Source: Streptacidiphilus melanogenes (GTDB taxonomy: Bacteria > Actinomycetota > Actinomycetes > Streptomycetales > Streptomycetaceae). Taken from it: a DNA stretch of 64,000 nt. The position numbers and the translations under genes were made by a program. The DNA lies in NCBI RefSeq assembly GCF_000787835.1, contig NZ_BBPP01000002.1, positions 187,437 through 251,436 of the forward strand. Direction: 5' to 3'. Within the stretch, counting starts at the first letter, position 1. Every line of letters starts with the position of its first letter. Of this stretch, positions 19,961 to 28,364 are shown one piece after another. The notes beneath the pieces are model-generated. The model was not told the origin of the DNA. It saw only the letters and a list, made by a program, of their open reading frames with translations, and ran no database searches.

Positions 19961-20084
19961 GCTGTATCTCCGTCCGCCCGAGGACCGGCGCGGCGCCATT
20001 CCGGATTACCGTGGAGTGAGGGCATTCGTCCTCGAACTTCCTCGCACTTCCTCGAACATGCCTGGCCGCGGAGGAGCAGCGCGC

Positions 20085-20840
20085 ATGCAGAGGGACGGAA
20101 CGGCAACCGTCGGCGGCGGCACGGGAGCGACCTTGCGGTCGACCTCACATGCCGCCGCGGAGCGGGAATGGGGCGCGCTGACGCGCGCGCTACGCACCGG
20201 CCTACGCGGGCGTGGCCTGGCGGCGATGCCGCTCACGATCTGCGCCACCCTCGCCGTCCTCGCGTTCCAGATCTGGCAGCAGGCCCCGTCGGGCGCGGCG
20301 ATCGTCGAGCAGGTGGGCGTGGTCCGCGCCTCGCTGCCGCTCGGCGTCGCGCTGTCGCGCACTCCCCTCTCGCTCTTCGTGCCCGCACCCGACCTGCCGG
20401 TCTGGGGCGCGGCCCTCCAGGTGTTCCTCGTCTTCGGCATCGCCGAGCTCACCCTAGGCCGGGTGCGCACACTGGCCATCGGCTACGCGGCCACTCTCGC
20501 CGCGACGATGTACACCCGCCTGGGCATCTCGATGGGGCCGGACCGGTTCTTCGGCCTCTCCTACAACGCCGAGTTCGTCCGGGACACCGGCCCGTCCGTG
20601 GCCGTCGTCGCCCTCGCCGTCTGCATCGCCTGGCGCTACCGGGCACTGGTGACGGGCGCGCTGGTCGTCGCGTCGATGGTGACCGAGGCTCTGATCCTGC
20701 CGAACATGGCCGGTGCCGAGCACCTCGTCGCCATCCTCACCGCACTCACGATGGCCCTGAGCGCGGAACTGGTCCAGCGGCAGACGCAGCGCACGAGCGC
20801 CGCGGTCAACGCCCTCCTGCTGGTGCGCCGCCGAACCTGA
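20085..20840 (+). CDS. Rhomboid-like multi-pass membrane protein
   Basis: 251 residues from ATG 20085 with GGAGGAG upstream. Six hydrophobic segments arranged as in the rhomboid-like family of streptomycetes, including WGAALQVFLVFGIAELTLGR and GISMGPDRFFGLSYN. No GxSG/His catalytic dyad could be found, so it may be a non-proteolytic relative. It is 124 bases downstream of the MprF-like gene on the same strand. The function is unknown; membrane quality control or lipid-linked roles are only speculation. Confidence 0.7.
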   Translation: MQRDGTATVGGGTGATLRSTSHAAAEREWGALTRALRTGLRGRGLAAMPLTICATLAVLAFQIWQQAPSGAAIVEQVGVVRASLPLGVALSRTPLSLFVPAPDLPVWGAALQVFLVFGIAELTLGRVRTLAIGYAATLAATMYTRLGISMGPDRFFGLSYNAEFVRDTGPSVAVVALAVCIAWRYRALVTGALVVASMVTEALILPNMAGAEHLVAILTALTMALSAELVQRQTQRTSAAVNALLLVRRRT

Positions 20841-20881
20841 GCCCCCCGTCCGACCCACGATGTCCACCGGTCGGAGGCGCG

Positions 20882-21682
20882 TCAGGCCTCCGCCGCGGGA
20901 CCGACGCCCGCGCGGCGCGCCAGCGCGACGGCGGCCAGCGTCGAGTGGACGCCGAGCTTCCCGAGGACGTTCTGCATGTGCGTGCGCACGGTGTGCGGCG
21001 ACAGGTAGAGCCGGTCCGCGACGGCCTGTCGGCCCAGGCCCGCGACCATGCAGCGCAGCACCTGCTTCTCGCGAGGCGTGAGGGTGTCCACCAGCCGCTC
21101 GCTCTCGGTCCGGTCCCGGCGTGCGGCGGTCAGCTCGCGTATGACGCCCGTGAGCAGGCTGGGCGGGAGGTGCGTCTCGTCCCGCATCACGCCGCGGATC
21201 ACGGCCATCAGCCGTCCGAGCGAGCTCTCCTTGGCCACCCAGCCGCCCGCCCCGGCCTGCAGCGCGCGCACGGCGCGGTGCGGGTCGTCCGCAGTGGCCA
21301 GCACGATGACCCGCAGCTCGGGATGGGCGGCACGGGCCCGCGATATCAACGCGATGCCGTCGCCACCGGCCGGGGCGGCCGGACCGGGCACCGCCGACAG
21401 CGGGGACGCGGCGCCGCCCGTCCGCCGCTGGGCGGGCAGGTGCACGGCACGGCCGGGGGCGGGCGCGGGAACCCCGCCCGCGGGGCCCGCACCCAGATCC
21501 GCGTCGACCAGCATCACCTGGAACTCTCGTGCCTCGGCGGCGGCGCGTTCCAGCGCGCGCTCCGCACCCACGACGTTGCCGGCCGCCGCGACCTCGACAT
21601 CCGGCTCCGCGGCGAGCGCGGTCGCCAACGCCTCCGCGAAGATCCGGTGGCCGTCGGCCACCAGCACTCTGATCCGCCCCAC
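20882..21682 (-). CDS. LuxR/NarL-type response regulator with inserted linker
   Basis: 266 residues from GTG 21682 (VGRIRVLVADGH), with GGGGGGAG upstream; an open frame to 21781 is ignored. The receiver has VMLVDADL (phospho-Asp candidate) and a Lys in WVAKESS, but one of the usual acidic pair is Gly (ADGH). A proline/glycine-rich insert of about 45 residues separates the middle strands. The C-terminal LuxR HTH is complete: LTPREKQVLRCMVAGLGRQAV and LYLSPHTVRTHMQNVLGKL. No partner kinase is adjacent. The gene is convergent with the rhomboid-like gene. Confidence 0.9.
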   Translation of the reverse strand: MGRIRVLVADGHRIFAEALATALAAEPDVEVAAAGNVVGAERALERAAAEAREFQVMLVDADLGAGPAGGVPAPAPGRAVHLPAQRRTGGAASPLSAVPGPAAPAGGDGIALISRARAAHPELRVIVLATADDPHRAVRALQAGAGGWVAKESSLGRLMAVIRGVMRDETHLPPSLLTGVIRELTAARRDRTESERLVDTLTPREKQVLRCMVAGLGRQAVADRLYLSPHTVRTHMQNVLGKLGVHSTLAAVALARRAGVGPAAEA

Positions 21683-21759
21683 ACGCACTCCCCCCGACGC
21701 AGCACCGCCTCCTCCAGCACCCAGGGTAGGGTCGCGCCCGCGATGACGCGGCGTTATCA

Positions 21760-21773
21760 CTCGAACGAGTGCG
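21760..21773. repeat. Short palindrome upstream of LuxR-type gene
   Basis: CACTCG-AA-CGAGTG, perfect 6-bp arms, 78 bases before the chosen regulator start. Possible operator; no factor assigned. Confidence 0.4.
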
Positions 21774-21950
21774 GTCACCAAGGTGCAGAGGGAGCGGCAT
21801 CGCCCGGCGGTGCGCGGCTCTGCCGAGGGCGGCGCCGCCGTCCGCTGCGGGGGCCGCCACCCCGCGGAGGGCTGACAGCCCTGGTCAGCAGCGGCGGGAG
21901 AGCAGTGCCGCGGGAGGGCCTGTGCGTCGGGAGCGGGTGCGGCGAGACCG

Positions 21951-23294
21951 CTACGCCCCCGAGGCGTCGAGCATCTCGTCGCGGGGGACGATCTTGATGC
22001 GCTCGCGGCCCTCCGCGGTGCCGAGTTCGCGCTCGCGCGCGTCGAGGCGCTGCCAGCCCTCCCAGGTCGTGAAGCGGACGCCGCGCTCCCGCAGGAAGGC
22101 GTCCAGCGCCTCGGGCTCCGGGAGTGCGGCGGGCGTCAACTCGCCCGCCGCGTGGTCGGACAGCAGGGAGGCGACGGTCTCGTTGGCGTCACCCTTGGTG
22201 TGGCCGATCAGGCCGACCGGGCCGCGCTTGATCCAGCCCGTCACGTAGGTGCCGGGCTCGACCCGGCCCGCGTCGTGCGGGACCGTGCCGGAGTCCGGGT
22301 CGAACGGGAGCTTCTCGAGCTCCTCGGAGTAGTAGCCGACCGCGCGGTAGACGGACTGGAGGTCCCAGTCCTTGAACTGCCCCGTGCCGCGGACGTTGCC
22401 GCTGCCGTCGAGCTCGGTGCGCTCGGTCCGCAGACCGACGACTCGGCCGTCCTCGCCCAGCACCTCCACGGGAGATTCGAAGAAGTGCAGGTAGAGCCGG
22501 TGGGGGCGGGCGCCGACATCGCGGATGGCCCAGTTCTCCAGCGTGGAGGCGACCATGTCGGCCTGCTTGTTGCCGCGCCGGGTCGCGATCGAGCCCTCGT
22601 CGTAGTCGATGTCCTCCGGGTCGACGATGACCTCGATGTTCGGCGAGTGGTCGAGCTCGCGCAGCTCCATCGGGCTGAACTTCGCCTGGGCCGGTCCGCG
22701 GCGACCGAAGACGTGGATCTCCTTCGCCACGTTCTGCTTCAGGCCCGCGTGGACGTTGGCGGGGATCTCCGTCGGCAGCAGCTCGTCCGCCGTCTTCGCC
22801 AGGATGCGGGCGACGTCCAGGGCGACGTTGCCGACGCCCAGCACGGCGACCTTCTCGGCCGTGAGCGGCCAGGTGCGCGGCACGTCCGGGTGCCCGTCGT
22901 ACCAGAACACGAAGTCGGCCGCGCCGTAGGAGCCCTCGAGCTCGATGCCGGGGATGTCCAGGTCCCGGTCCGCGTTGGCGCCGGTCGCGAAGATCACCGC
23001 GTCGTAGAACTGGTGCAGCTCGTCCAGGGCGAGGTCGTTCGGGTAGTCGACGTTGCCGAAGAGGCGGATCTGCGGCTTGTCCATGACCTGGTGCAGCGCG
23101 GTGATGATGCCCTTGATCCGGGGGTGGTCGGGCGCGACGCCGTAGCGGATCAGCCCGAAGGGGGCCGGCATGCGCTCGAAGATGTCGATGGACACGCCCG
23201 GGTCCTGCGCCACGTCCGACTTGAGCAGGGCGTCGGCGGCGTAGATGCCGGCGGGACCGGACCCGACGACGGCGACCCGGAGAGTGCGTGTCAT
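21951..23294 (-). CDS. fprA: FAD-dependent ferredoxin/NADP+ reductase, FprA-like
   Basis: 447 residues. FAD-binding VAVVGSGPAGIYAAD at the N-terminus, PFGLIRYGVAPDHP, the NADP motif VLGVGNVALDVARIL, and VFGRRGPAQAKFS. This is the adrenodoxin-reductase type, like mycobacterial FprA, moving electrons from NADPH to ferredoxins for P450s or other redox partners. The start at ATG 23294 has GGAG upstream. The leader holds an IdeR/DmdR-like iron box, suggesting iron control. It appears monocistronic. Confidence 0.93.
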   Translation of the reverse strand: MTRTLRVAVVGSGPAGIYAADALLKSDVAQDPGVSIDIFERMPAPFGLIRYGVAPDHPRIKGIITALHQVMDKPQIRLFGNVDYPNDLALDELHQFYDAVIFATGANADRDLDIPGIELEGSYGAADFVFWYDGHPDVPRTWPLTAEKVAVLGVGNVALDVARILAKTADELLPTEIPANVHAGLKQNVAKEIHVFGRRGPAQAKFSPMELRELDHSPNIEVIVDPEDIDYDEGSIATRRGNKQADMVASTLENWAIRDVGARPHRLYLHFFESPVEVLGEDGRVVGLRTERTELDGSGNVRGTGQFKDWDLQSVYRAVGYYSEELEKLPFDPDSGTVPHDAGRVEPGTYVTGWIKRGPVGLIGHTKGDANETVASLLSDHAAGELTPAALPEPEALDAFLRERGVRFTTWEGWQRLDARERELGTAEGRERIKIVPRDEMLDASGA

Positions 23295-23350
23295 GACGGA
23301 GGACTCCTTGGAGTGACGACGGGGACCGGAAAGGAGGGCGATGAGGGATA

Positions 23351-23369
23351 CCCGGTAAGGCAACCCTCA
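23351..23369 (-). promoter_or_regulatory. Candidate DmdR/IdeR iron box before fprA
   Basis: The plus strand reads CCCGGTAAGGCAACCCTCA, 12 of 19 positions matching the actinobacterial iron-box consensus, with the GGTAAGGC core. It lies about 57-75 bases upstream of the fprA start. Pattern match only. Confidence 0.4.
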
Positions 23370-23412
23370 CCTCCGCCAGCCTGCCACAGTAGTCAGTCCT
23401 ACTTTATGACCC

Positions 23413-23429
23413 CATAAGTTCGGCTTATG
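23413..23429. repeat. Inverted repeat upstream of fprA
   Basis: CATAAG and CTTATG flank TTCGG. A perfect 6-bp AT-rich inverted repeat in a GC-rich region, 119 bases before fprA; operator or small hairpin. Confidence 0.45.
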
Positions 23430-23496
23430 TGTACGTCCCCGGTCGGCCCGGCCTCGGGAACGTCCCAGGACGCCCGTGTCGGGCCGCCGCCCCATT

Positions 23497-23562
23497 CCTG
23501 CTCCAGGCCTGCTCCAGGCCTGCTCCAGGCCTGCTCCAGGCCTGCTCCAGGCCTACCGCAGG
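23497..23562. repeat. 11-bp tandem repeat after galK
   Basis: Five perfect head-to-tail copies of CCTGCTCCAGG (23497-23551) and a sixth diverged copy (23552-23562) that contains the galK stop. Array length probably varies by slippage. Confidence 0.95.
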
Positions 23563-24722
23563 CGTCGCGCGCCCGGCGCGGGCGTCGCGGTGAAGAACGC
23601 GGGGGCGTTCCAGCCGTCCCGGGCAGCGTAGGCCGCCGCGATCGCGGCTGTGATGCCGGGTACCCGCGCGGGCTCGGTCAGCACGATCACGCAGCCGCCG
23701 AAGCCGCCGCCCGTCTGCCGCGCGCCGAGGGCGCCGGCCACGAGCGCGGCGTCGACGGCGGTGTCGGACTGCGGGCAGGAGATCGCGAAGTCGTCGCGCT
23801 GCGAGGCGTGGCCGGCCGTCAGGACGGGACCGAGGGCGCGCAGTCGGCCGTCGTCGAGGAGCCGAACGGCCTCCAGCACCCGTTCGTTCTCGGTGACGAC
23901 ATGCCGGGTGAGACGGCGCAGTTCCGGCTCGGGGAGCCGGGCGAGCAGCGCGTTCAGTTCAGGACCGGCGGCCTCGACATCGCGCAGCGCCTTCACGCCC
24001 AGCAGGTCGGCGGAGCGCTCGCACCCCTCGCGGCGGTGCCGGTAGGCGCCGTCGGCGTGCCCGTGTTCGACGCGGGTGTCGACGACGAGCAGCACCAGTC
24101 CGGCTGCGGCCAGGTCCAGTGGGACCTGGCGCTGCGACATGTCCCGGGTGTCCAGGAAGAGCGCCGCGCCCTCGGCGCAGCACAGCGAGGCGGTCTGGTC
24201 CATCACCCCGACGGGCGCGCCGACGTAGTCGTTCTCCGCGCGCTGGGCGAGCCTGGCCAGGCGGGGTCGCTCGATGCCGAGCCCGAGCAGGTCGTCGCAG
24301 GCCAGCAGGACCGCACACTGCAGCGCGGCGGAGGAGGAGAGCCCGGCCCCGAACGGCACGTCACTGTCGAGGTGCAGGTCGATGCCGGGCACCGCGTGCC
24401 CGTCCTCGCGCAGCACCCACAGCGCGCCCGCGGGGTAGGCGGCCCAACCCGCGACGGAGCCCGGCGCGAGCGAGTCCACTGTGAACTCGGCGACGTCGCC
24501 GTCGCCCTGTGAACTGTGCACGCGCACCACACCGTCGTCGCGCCGGGCCACGGCCACCCGGGCGGCGTGCGGCAGGGCCACCGGCAGCACGAAGCCGTCG
24601 TTGTAGTCGGTGTGCTCGCCGATCAGGTTGATGCGTCCCGGCGCCTGCCACACGCCCTCGGGCTCCCGCCCGTACAGCGCGACGAACTCCTCGGCGACCA
24701 CGGCGGCGTGCGGTTCGTTCAC
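23553..24722 (-). CDS. galK: Galactokinase
   Basis: 389 residues; GHMP kinase phosphorylating galactose at C1, the first step of the Leloir pathway. Motifs: GRINLIGEHTDYNDGFVLP (substrate signature), GAGLSSSAAL (ATP loop) and RQTGGGFGGCVI (motif 3). GTG 24722 has GGAGGAG upstream. It is the third gene of galT-galE-galK with a 61-base gap after galE, as in Streptomyces gal operons. The stop lies in an 11-bp tandem repeat array. Confidence 0.97.
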   Translation of the reverse strand: MNEPHAAVVAEEFVALYGREPEGVWQAPGRINLIGEHTDYNDGFVLPVALPHAARVAVARRDDGVVRVHSSQGDGDVAEFTVDSLAPGSVAGWAAYPAGALWVLREDGHAVPGIDLHLDSDVPFGAGLSSSAALQCAVLLACDDLLGLGIERPRLARLAQRAENDYVGAPVGVMDQTASLCCAEGAALFLDTRDMSQRQVPLDLAAAGLVLLVVDTRVEHGHADGAYRHRREGCERSADLLGVKALRDVEAAGPELNALLARLPEPELRRLTRHVVTENERVLEAVRLLDDGRLRALGPVLTAGHASQRDDFAISCPQSDTAVDAALVAGALGARQTGGGFGGCVIVLTEPARVPGITAAIAAAYAARDGWNAPAFFTATPAPGARRLR

Positions 24723-24783
24723 TGGCGGGCTCTCCTCCGTCTCGGTTCTGCCGGTGCACCGGGGTGTCGGCGCGCCGGCAGGG

Positions 24784-25770
24784 TCAGGGGTGCTGCGGCG
24801 CGGACGTGCTCTCTCCGGCCAGGGAGAGAGCGAACTCCCAGGCGTCGGCGACGATGCCGTCCAGGTCGGCGCGGCGCGGACGCCAGCCGAGGGTCTCGTG
24901 GGCACGCTCGGCCGAGGCCACGAGCACGGCCGGGTCGCCGGGGCGGCGTTCGGCGGTGACGGCCTTGATTTCACGGCCCGTCACCCGGCGGACGGCCTCG
25001 ATGACCTCGCGCACCGAGAAGCCGTTGCCGTTGCCGAGGTTGCAGATGAGGTGCCGGCCCGGCGCCGCGGCGTCGAGGGCGAGCAGGTGGGCCTCGGCCA
25101 GGTCGGCGACGTGGATGTAGTCGCGCACGCAGGTGCCGTCCGGGGTCGGGTAGTCCTCGCCGAAGACGGAGATGTGCGGACGGCGGCCCAGCGCGGCCTG
25201 GATCACCAGCGGGATCAGGTGCGTCTCGGGATCGTGCCGCTCACCCTGGCGGCCGTAGGCGCCCGCCACGTTGAAGTAGCGCAGCGAGACCGCGGCCAGG
25301 CCGTGCGCGTTCGCCTCGCTGGTGATCATGTGGTCGACGGCGAGCTTGCTCGCGCCGTACGGGTTGGTCGGGCTGGCCGGCGCGGTCTCCAGGATCGGCG
25401 TCTGCTCCGGCTCGCCGTAGACGGCGGCGGTGGAGGAGAAGACCAGGCGGCGCACGCCCGCCTTGCGCATCGCGGTCAGCAGTTCCAGCGAGCCTGCCGC
25501 GTTGTTGCGCCAGTACTTCTCGGGGTCCACGACGGACTCGCCGACCTGGGAGCTGGCCGCGAAGTGCAGTACTCCGTCGAAGGATCCGTCCAGCACCTCG
25601 GCGGCGTCCTGGACCCGGCCCTGCACGAAGGTCGCCCCGGCCGGCACCGACTCGCGGAAGCCCGTCGACAGGTCGTCGAGGACGACGACCCGGTGGCCCG
25701 CCTCGATCAGGTGCGCCGCGACCACGCCGCCGACGTAGCCGGCGCCGCCGGTGACCAGGTACTGACTCAT
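24784..25770 (-). CDS. galE: UDP-glucose 4-epimerase
   Basis: 328 residues. Extended SDR enzyme interconverting UDP-galactose and UDP-glucose. N-terminal YLVTGGAGYVGG binds NAD; the catalytic pair is Y138 and K142 in PYGASK; the Ser/Thr region is FSSTAAVYG. Its ATG overlaps the galT stop by 4 bases (25767-25770), giving translational coupling. Confidence 0.97.
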   Translation of the reverse strand: MSQYLVTGGAGYVGGVVAAHLIEAGHRVVVLDDLSTGFRESVPAGATFVQGRVQDAAEVLDGSFDGVLHFAASSQVGESVVDPEKYWRNNAAGSLELLTAMRKAGVRRLVFSSTAAVYGEPEQTPILETAPASPTNPYGASKLAVDHMITSEANAHGLAAVSLRYFNVAGAYGRQGERHDPETHLIPLVIQAALGRRPHISVFGEDYPTPDGTCVRDYIHVADLAEAHLLALDAAAPGRHLICNLGNGNGFSVREVIEAVRRVTGREIKAVTAERRPGDPAVLVASAERAHETLGWRPRRADLDGIVADAWEFALSLAGESTSAPQHP

Positions 25771-26900
25771 GCCTTGACCTCCCGCAGGCGTCGCGCTGCG
25801 TGCTCGGGCGCGACGTCGTTGATGAACACGTCCATGCCGGATTCCGAACCGGCCAGGAACTTGAGCTTCCCTACGGTACGACGGATGGTGAAGAGCTCCA
25901 TGTGCAGTGCCAGCTCCTCGGCGCCCTCGACGCCGCCGGGGCCGCGACGCACCGGGGCCTGGTGCCAGGCGGCGATGTACGGCGTCCGATGGGGCGTGCT
26001 GTTGACGGCGTCCACGGCTTCGTGAGGTGTGAACAGCAGGTCGAAGCGCTGCAGCAGGTCGAGGTAGAGGTGGGTGAACTCCTCGCGTTCGGCGTCGTCG
26101 AGGGCGAGCAGGTCGCCGACCCGGCGGTGGGGATACACATGCACTTCATAGGGCCAGTGCGCGGCGAAGGGCACGAAGGCCGTCCAGTGCTCGCCTGCCA
26201 CGACGATCCGCTCGCCGTCCCGGCGCTCCGCCTCCAGCTGGTCCTCGAAGAGGTTCCGGCCCGTTCCGGCGCGGTGGGCGACGGCCGTGGCGATCATCCG
26301 CTCGGTGCGCGGGGTGACGAAGGGGTAGGCGTAGATCTGCCCGTGCGGATGCTCCAGGGTGACGCCGATCTCCACACCGCGGTTCTCGAAGCAGAAGACC
26401 TGCTCGACGTCGGGCAACGTGGACAGCTCGGCAGTGCGGTCCGTCCAGGCCTCCAGCACGGTGCCGACCCGGCGCGGGCTGAGGTCGGCGAAGGAGGCGT
26501 CGTGGTCGGAGGTGAAGCAGACCACCTCACAGCGCCCCGCGGCCGGGCGGATCGCGTTCGGCGGCGCGGCCCGCACCTCCTCCGGGTGCGGGTGCGCGGC
26601 GAGCGACGGGAAGCGGTTCTCGAAGACGACGACCTCGTAGTCGGATTCGGGGATCTCGCTCAGCCGCCCGTCCCGTGAGGGGCAGAGCGGGCACTCGTCC
26701 GCCGGCGGATGGTAGGTCCGTCCCTGGCGGTGCGCGGCGACGACCACCCACTCGTCGAGCACCGGGTCGTGACGCAGTTCGGAGAGGGTCTCGGTGTGGG
26801 GCAGCGGCCGCAGGTCCTCGGCGCTGCGGACGGCGTCGTCACGGGAGTCGTAGTAGATCAACTCACGGCCGTCGGCCAGTCGCGTGCTGGTCTTCTTCAC
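25767..26900 (-). CDS. galT: Galactose-1-phosphate uridylyltransferase
   Basis: 377 residues. HIT-superfamily enzyme exchanging UMP between UDP-glucose and galactose 1-phosphate. Motifs: zinc-site ECPLCPS, CFENRGVEIG, and the active-site LEHPHGQIYAYPF, whose central His is uridylylated. GTG 26900 (VKKTSTRLADGREL) is chosen because GGAG sits 9 bases upstream and homologues start there; the open frame to 26987 overlaps promoter sequence. First gene of the gal operon. Confidence 0.96.
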   Translation of the reverse strand: MKKTSTRLADGRELIYYDSRDDAVRSAEDLRPLPHTETLSELRHDPVLDEWVVVAAHRQGRTYHPPADECPLCPSRDGRLSEIPESDYEVVVFENRFPSLAAHPHPEEVRAAPPNAIRPAAGRCEVVCFTSDHDASFADLSPRRVGTVLEAWTDRTAELSTLPDVEQVFCFENRGVEIGVTLEHPHGQIYAYPFVTPRTERMIATAVAHRAGTGRNLFEDQLEAERRDGERIVVAGEHWTAFVPFAAHWPYEVHVYPHRRVGDLLALDDAEREEFTHLYLDLLQRFDLLFTPHEAVDAVNSTPHRTPYIAAWHQAPVRRGPGGVEGAEELALHMELFTIRRTVGKLKFLAGSESGMDVFINDVAPEHAARRLREVKA

Positions 26901-26932
26901 TACGGGGATCTCCAAGGTCGGCCTCGCTCGCA

Positions 26933-26998
26933 GACGTTCACGCTGACGTTCACGCTCGCTCGGTTCAACATAATCGAACATAAACAAGCAGCAGTCAA
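26933..26998 (-). promoter_or_regulatory. gal operon promoter with direct repeats
   Basis: On the minus strand TTGACT (26993-26998) and GATTAT (26970-26975) are 17 bases apart. Two TTATGTT repeats at 10-base spacing overlap the spacer and -10, like a DeoR-family site. Two exact 12-bp tandem copies, GACGTTCACGCT on the plus strand (26933-26956), lie just downstream of the expected start point. Galactose regulation is inferred. Confidence 0.6.
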
Positions 26999-27119
26999 CA
27001 GGCTTGCGTGAGGTTCATGGCACAACTGAGCAGCAGGCATCCCCGGGCCCCTGAGAATCGGAAAGCGCTGTGCGGAAGTGTTCGGTTTCGGCGCGGTGTG
27101 GAGATTCGACCGGTCCGGC

Positions 27120-27794
27120 TCAGTCGGCCGCGCGCGCCACCTGCTCGAGCAGGCCGGTCCGGGCCGCGACGGCGGCCGCCTCCAGACGCGTGCGCGCCCC
27201 GAGCTTCACCAGCACGCGCTGGACGTGCGTGCGCGCCGTACTGGGCGCGATCCGCATGCCCTCGGCGATCTCCTGGGTGTCCTGCCCGTCGGCGATCCGC
27301 GCCAGCACCTCGGCCTCGCGCCGGGTCAGCAGCCGCAGCAGGCGCAGCGCCTCGTCGTCCGGCTCGGCCGCCGGTCGCAGCAGGTGGTCGAACGAGGCCC
27401 GCAACAGTTCCGGCGAGACCGCGGCCTCCCCCGCGCGGACGCGCCCGAGCGCACGCTCCACGACCTCGATGCGCTCGTCCTGGCGCACGTACCCGGCCGC
27501 CCCGGCGGCGAACGCCGCGGCCACCCCCGCGAGGTGGTCCACGTTGCCCATCACCACGACCGAGACCTCGGGCCGCTCCCGCCGGATCCGCCGGATCGCG
27601 TCGAACGCCGCACCGTCCTCGGGCCGCGCCACGCCCAGCAGGCACGCCTCCGGCCGCCGGCTCACCACGAGATCCGCGGCGACCCCGGTCGGCGTCCCGA
27701 CCGCCAGCACCCGGTGTCCACGCAACTGCAGGGCGGCCGCCAGCGCCTCCGCGAGTAACCGGTGGTCGTCCACGACCACGAGCCGAACGCCCAC
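27120..27794 (-). CDS. LuxR-type regulator with degenerate receiver domain
   Basis: 224 residues from GTG 27794 (VGVRLVVVDDHRL) with GGAGGG upstream. The receiver fold is recognisable and has the N-terminal Asp pair, but the expected phospho-Asp position reads LLGVARPEDG and the switch Lys reads YVRQD (Arg). Phosphorylation is therefore doubtful. The C-terminal HTH is intact: LTRREAEVLARIADGQDTQEI and IAPSTARTHVQRVLVKLGA. It may work by another input or constitutively. It lies upstream of the gal promoter on the same strand; no partner kinase is nearby. Confidence 0.9.
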   Translation of the reverse strand: MGVRLVVVDDHRLLAEALAAALQLRGHRVLAVGTPTGVAADLVVSRRPEACLLGVARPEDGAAFDAIRRIRRERPEVSVVVMGNVDHLAGVAAAFAAGAAGYVRQDERIEVVERALGRVRAGEAAVSPELLRASFDHLLRPAAEPDDEALRLLRLLTRREAEVLARIADGQDTQEIAEGMRIAPSTARTHVQRVLVKLGARTRLEAAAVAARTGLLEQVARAAD

Positions 27795-27905
27795 AGCGCC
27801 CTCCGCCCTCCCCTGGCATGATGCGTGACGAACCATCACAACGCATTCTGCCTGCGGACCGCTACAGCGCAGCCCTCGTTCGAGGGATCATTTCGCGAAC
27901 TCCCG

Positions 27906-27950
27906 CAAAAACGCCGAAGGCCCGCATCCGAACATCGGATACGGGCCTTT
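27906..27950 (-). terminator. Rho-independent terminator of tRNA-Thr
   Basis: The stem AAGGCCCG-ATCCG (27917-27930) pairs with 27936-27949 across AACAT, with one mismatch. A TTTTT run follows within 10 bases on the minus strand. Confidence 0.8.
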
Positions 27951-27956
27951 CCGGCG

Positions 27957-28029
27957 AGCCCCCAAACGGAATCGAACCGTTGACCTTCTCCTTACCATGG
28001 AGACGCTCTGCCGACTGAGCTATAGGGGC
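27957..28029 (-). tRNA. tRNA-Thr (anticodon GGT)
   Basis: 73 nt. The acceptor GCCCCTA pairs with TGGGGGC (one G-T wobble). D-arm GCTC/GAGC. Anticodon stem TCTCC/GGAGA with loop ATGGTAA gives GGT, reading ACC. T-arm AACGG-TTCGATT-CCGTT. No encoded CCA. A terminator follows directly. Confidence 0.97.
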
Positions 28030-28244
28030 GAACGAGGAAGACCATACCTGGTCAGCGACCGGATGGGAAATCGGTGATCTTCATCGCCCCCGGCGCTCCG
28101 CCGGCGAGGGGCCGCCCACCGAGCTGACGGCCCATCGATTCCAGCCGGCCCCTGCGTTCGGTGATCGACACCACGTCCGACCTGCCACTACGCCGATGTG
28201 TACACTTCAACACCCCCGACGAACCGGACGAACCGACGGGGAAG

Positions 28245-28364
28245 ATGGCGACGGGGTTCGACTTCTCGGTGCAGCCGCTGTCGTCGTGTCCGCCGTGGGT
28301 GCCAAGCGATGAGTGGGAGCGGGACACCGTCGCGCACCCGAACGAACGGGAGGCACCACGATGA
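28245..28364 (+). CDS. Possible small protein coupled to the next gene
   Basis: 39 residues from ATG 28245 (MATGFDFSVQPLSSC); the same frame is open from GTG 28161. It ends ATGA-overlapped with the following gene (28361-28364), the best evidence for translation. No family recognised. About 215 bases before it, after tRNA-Thr, hold no other gene I can see; a TACACT hexamer at 28201-28206 might be a -10. Confidence 0.35.
   Translation: MATGFDFSVQPLSSCPPWVPSDEWERDTVAHPNEREAPR

Noticed and set aside
23497-23562. Tandem repeat as a CRISPR array
   Set aside because: No unique spacers between units and no cas genes; simple head-to-tail repeat. The same holds for 51785-51848.
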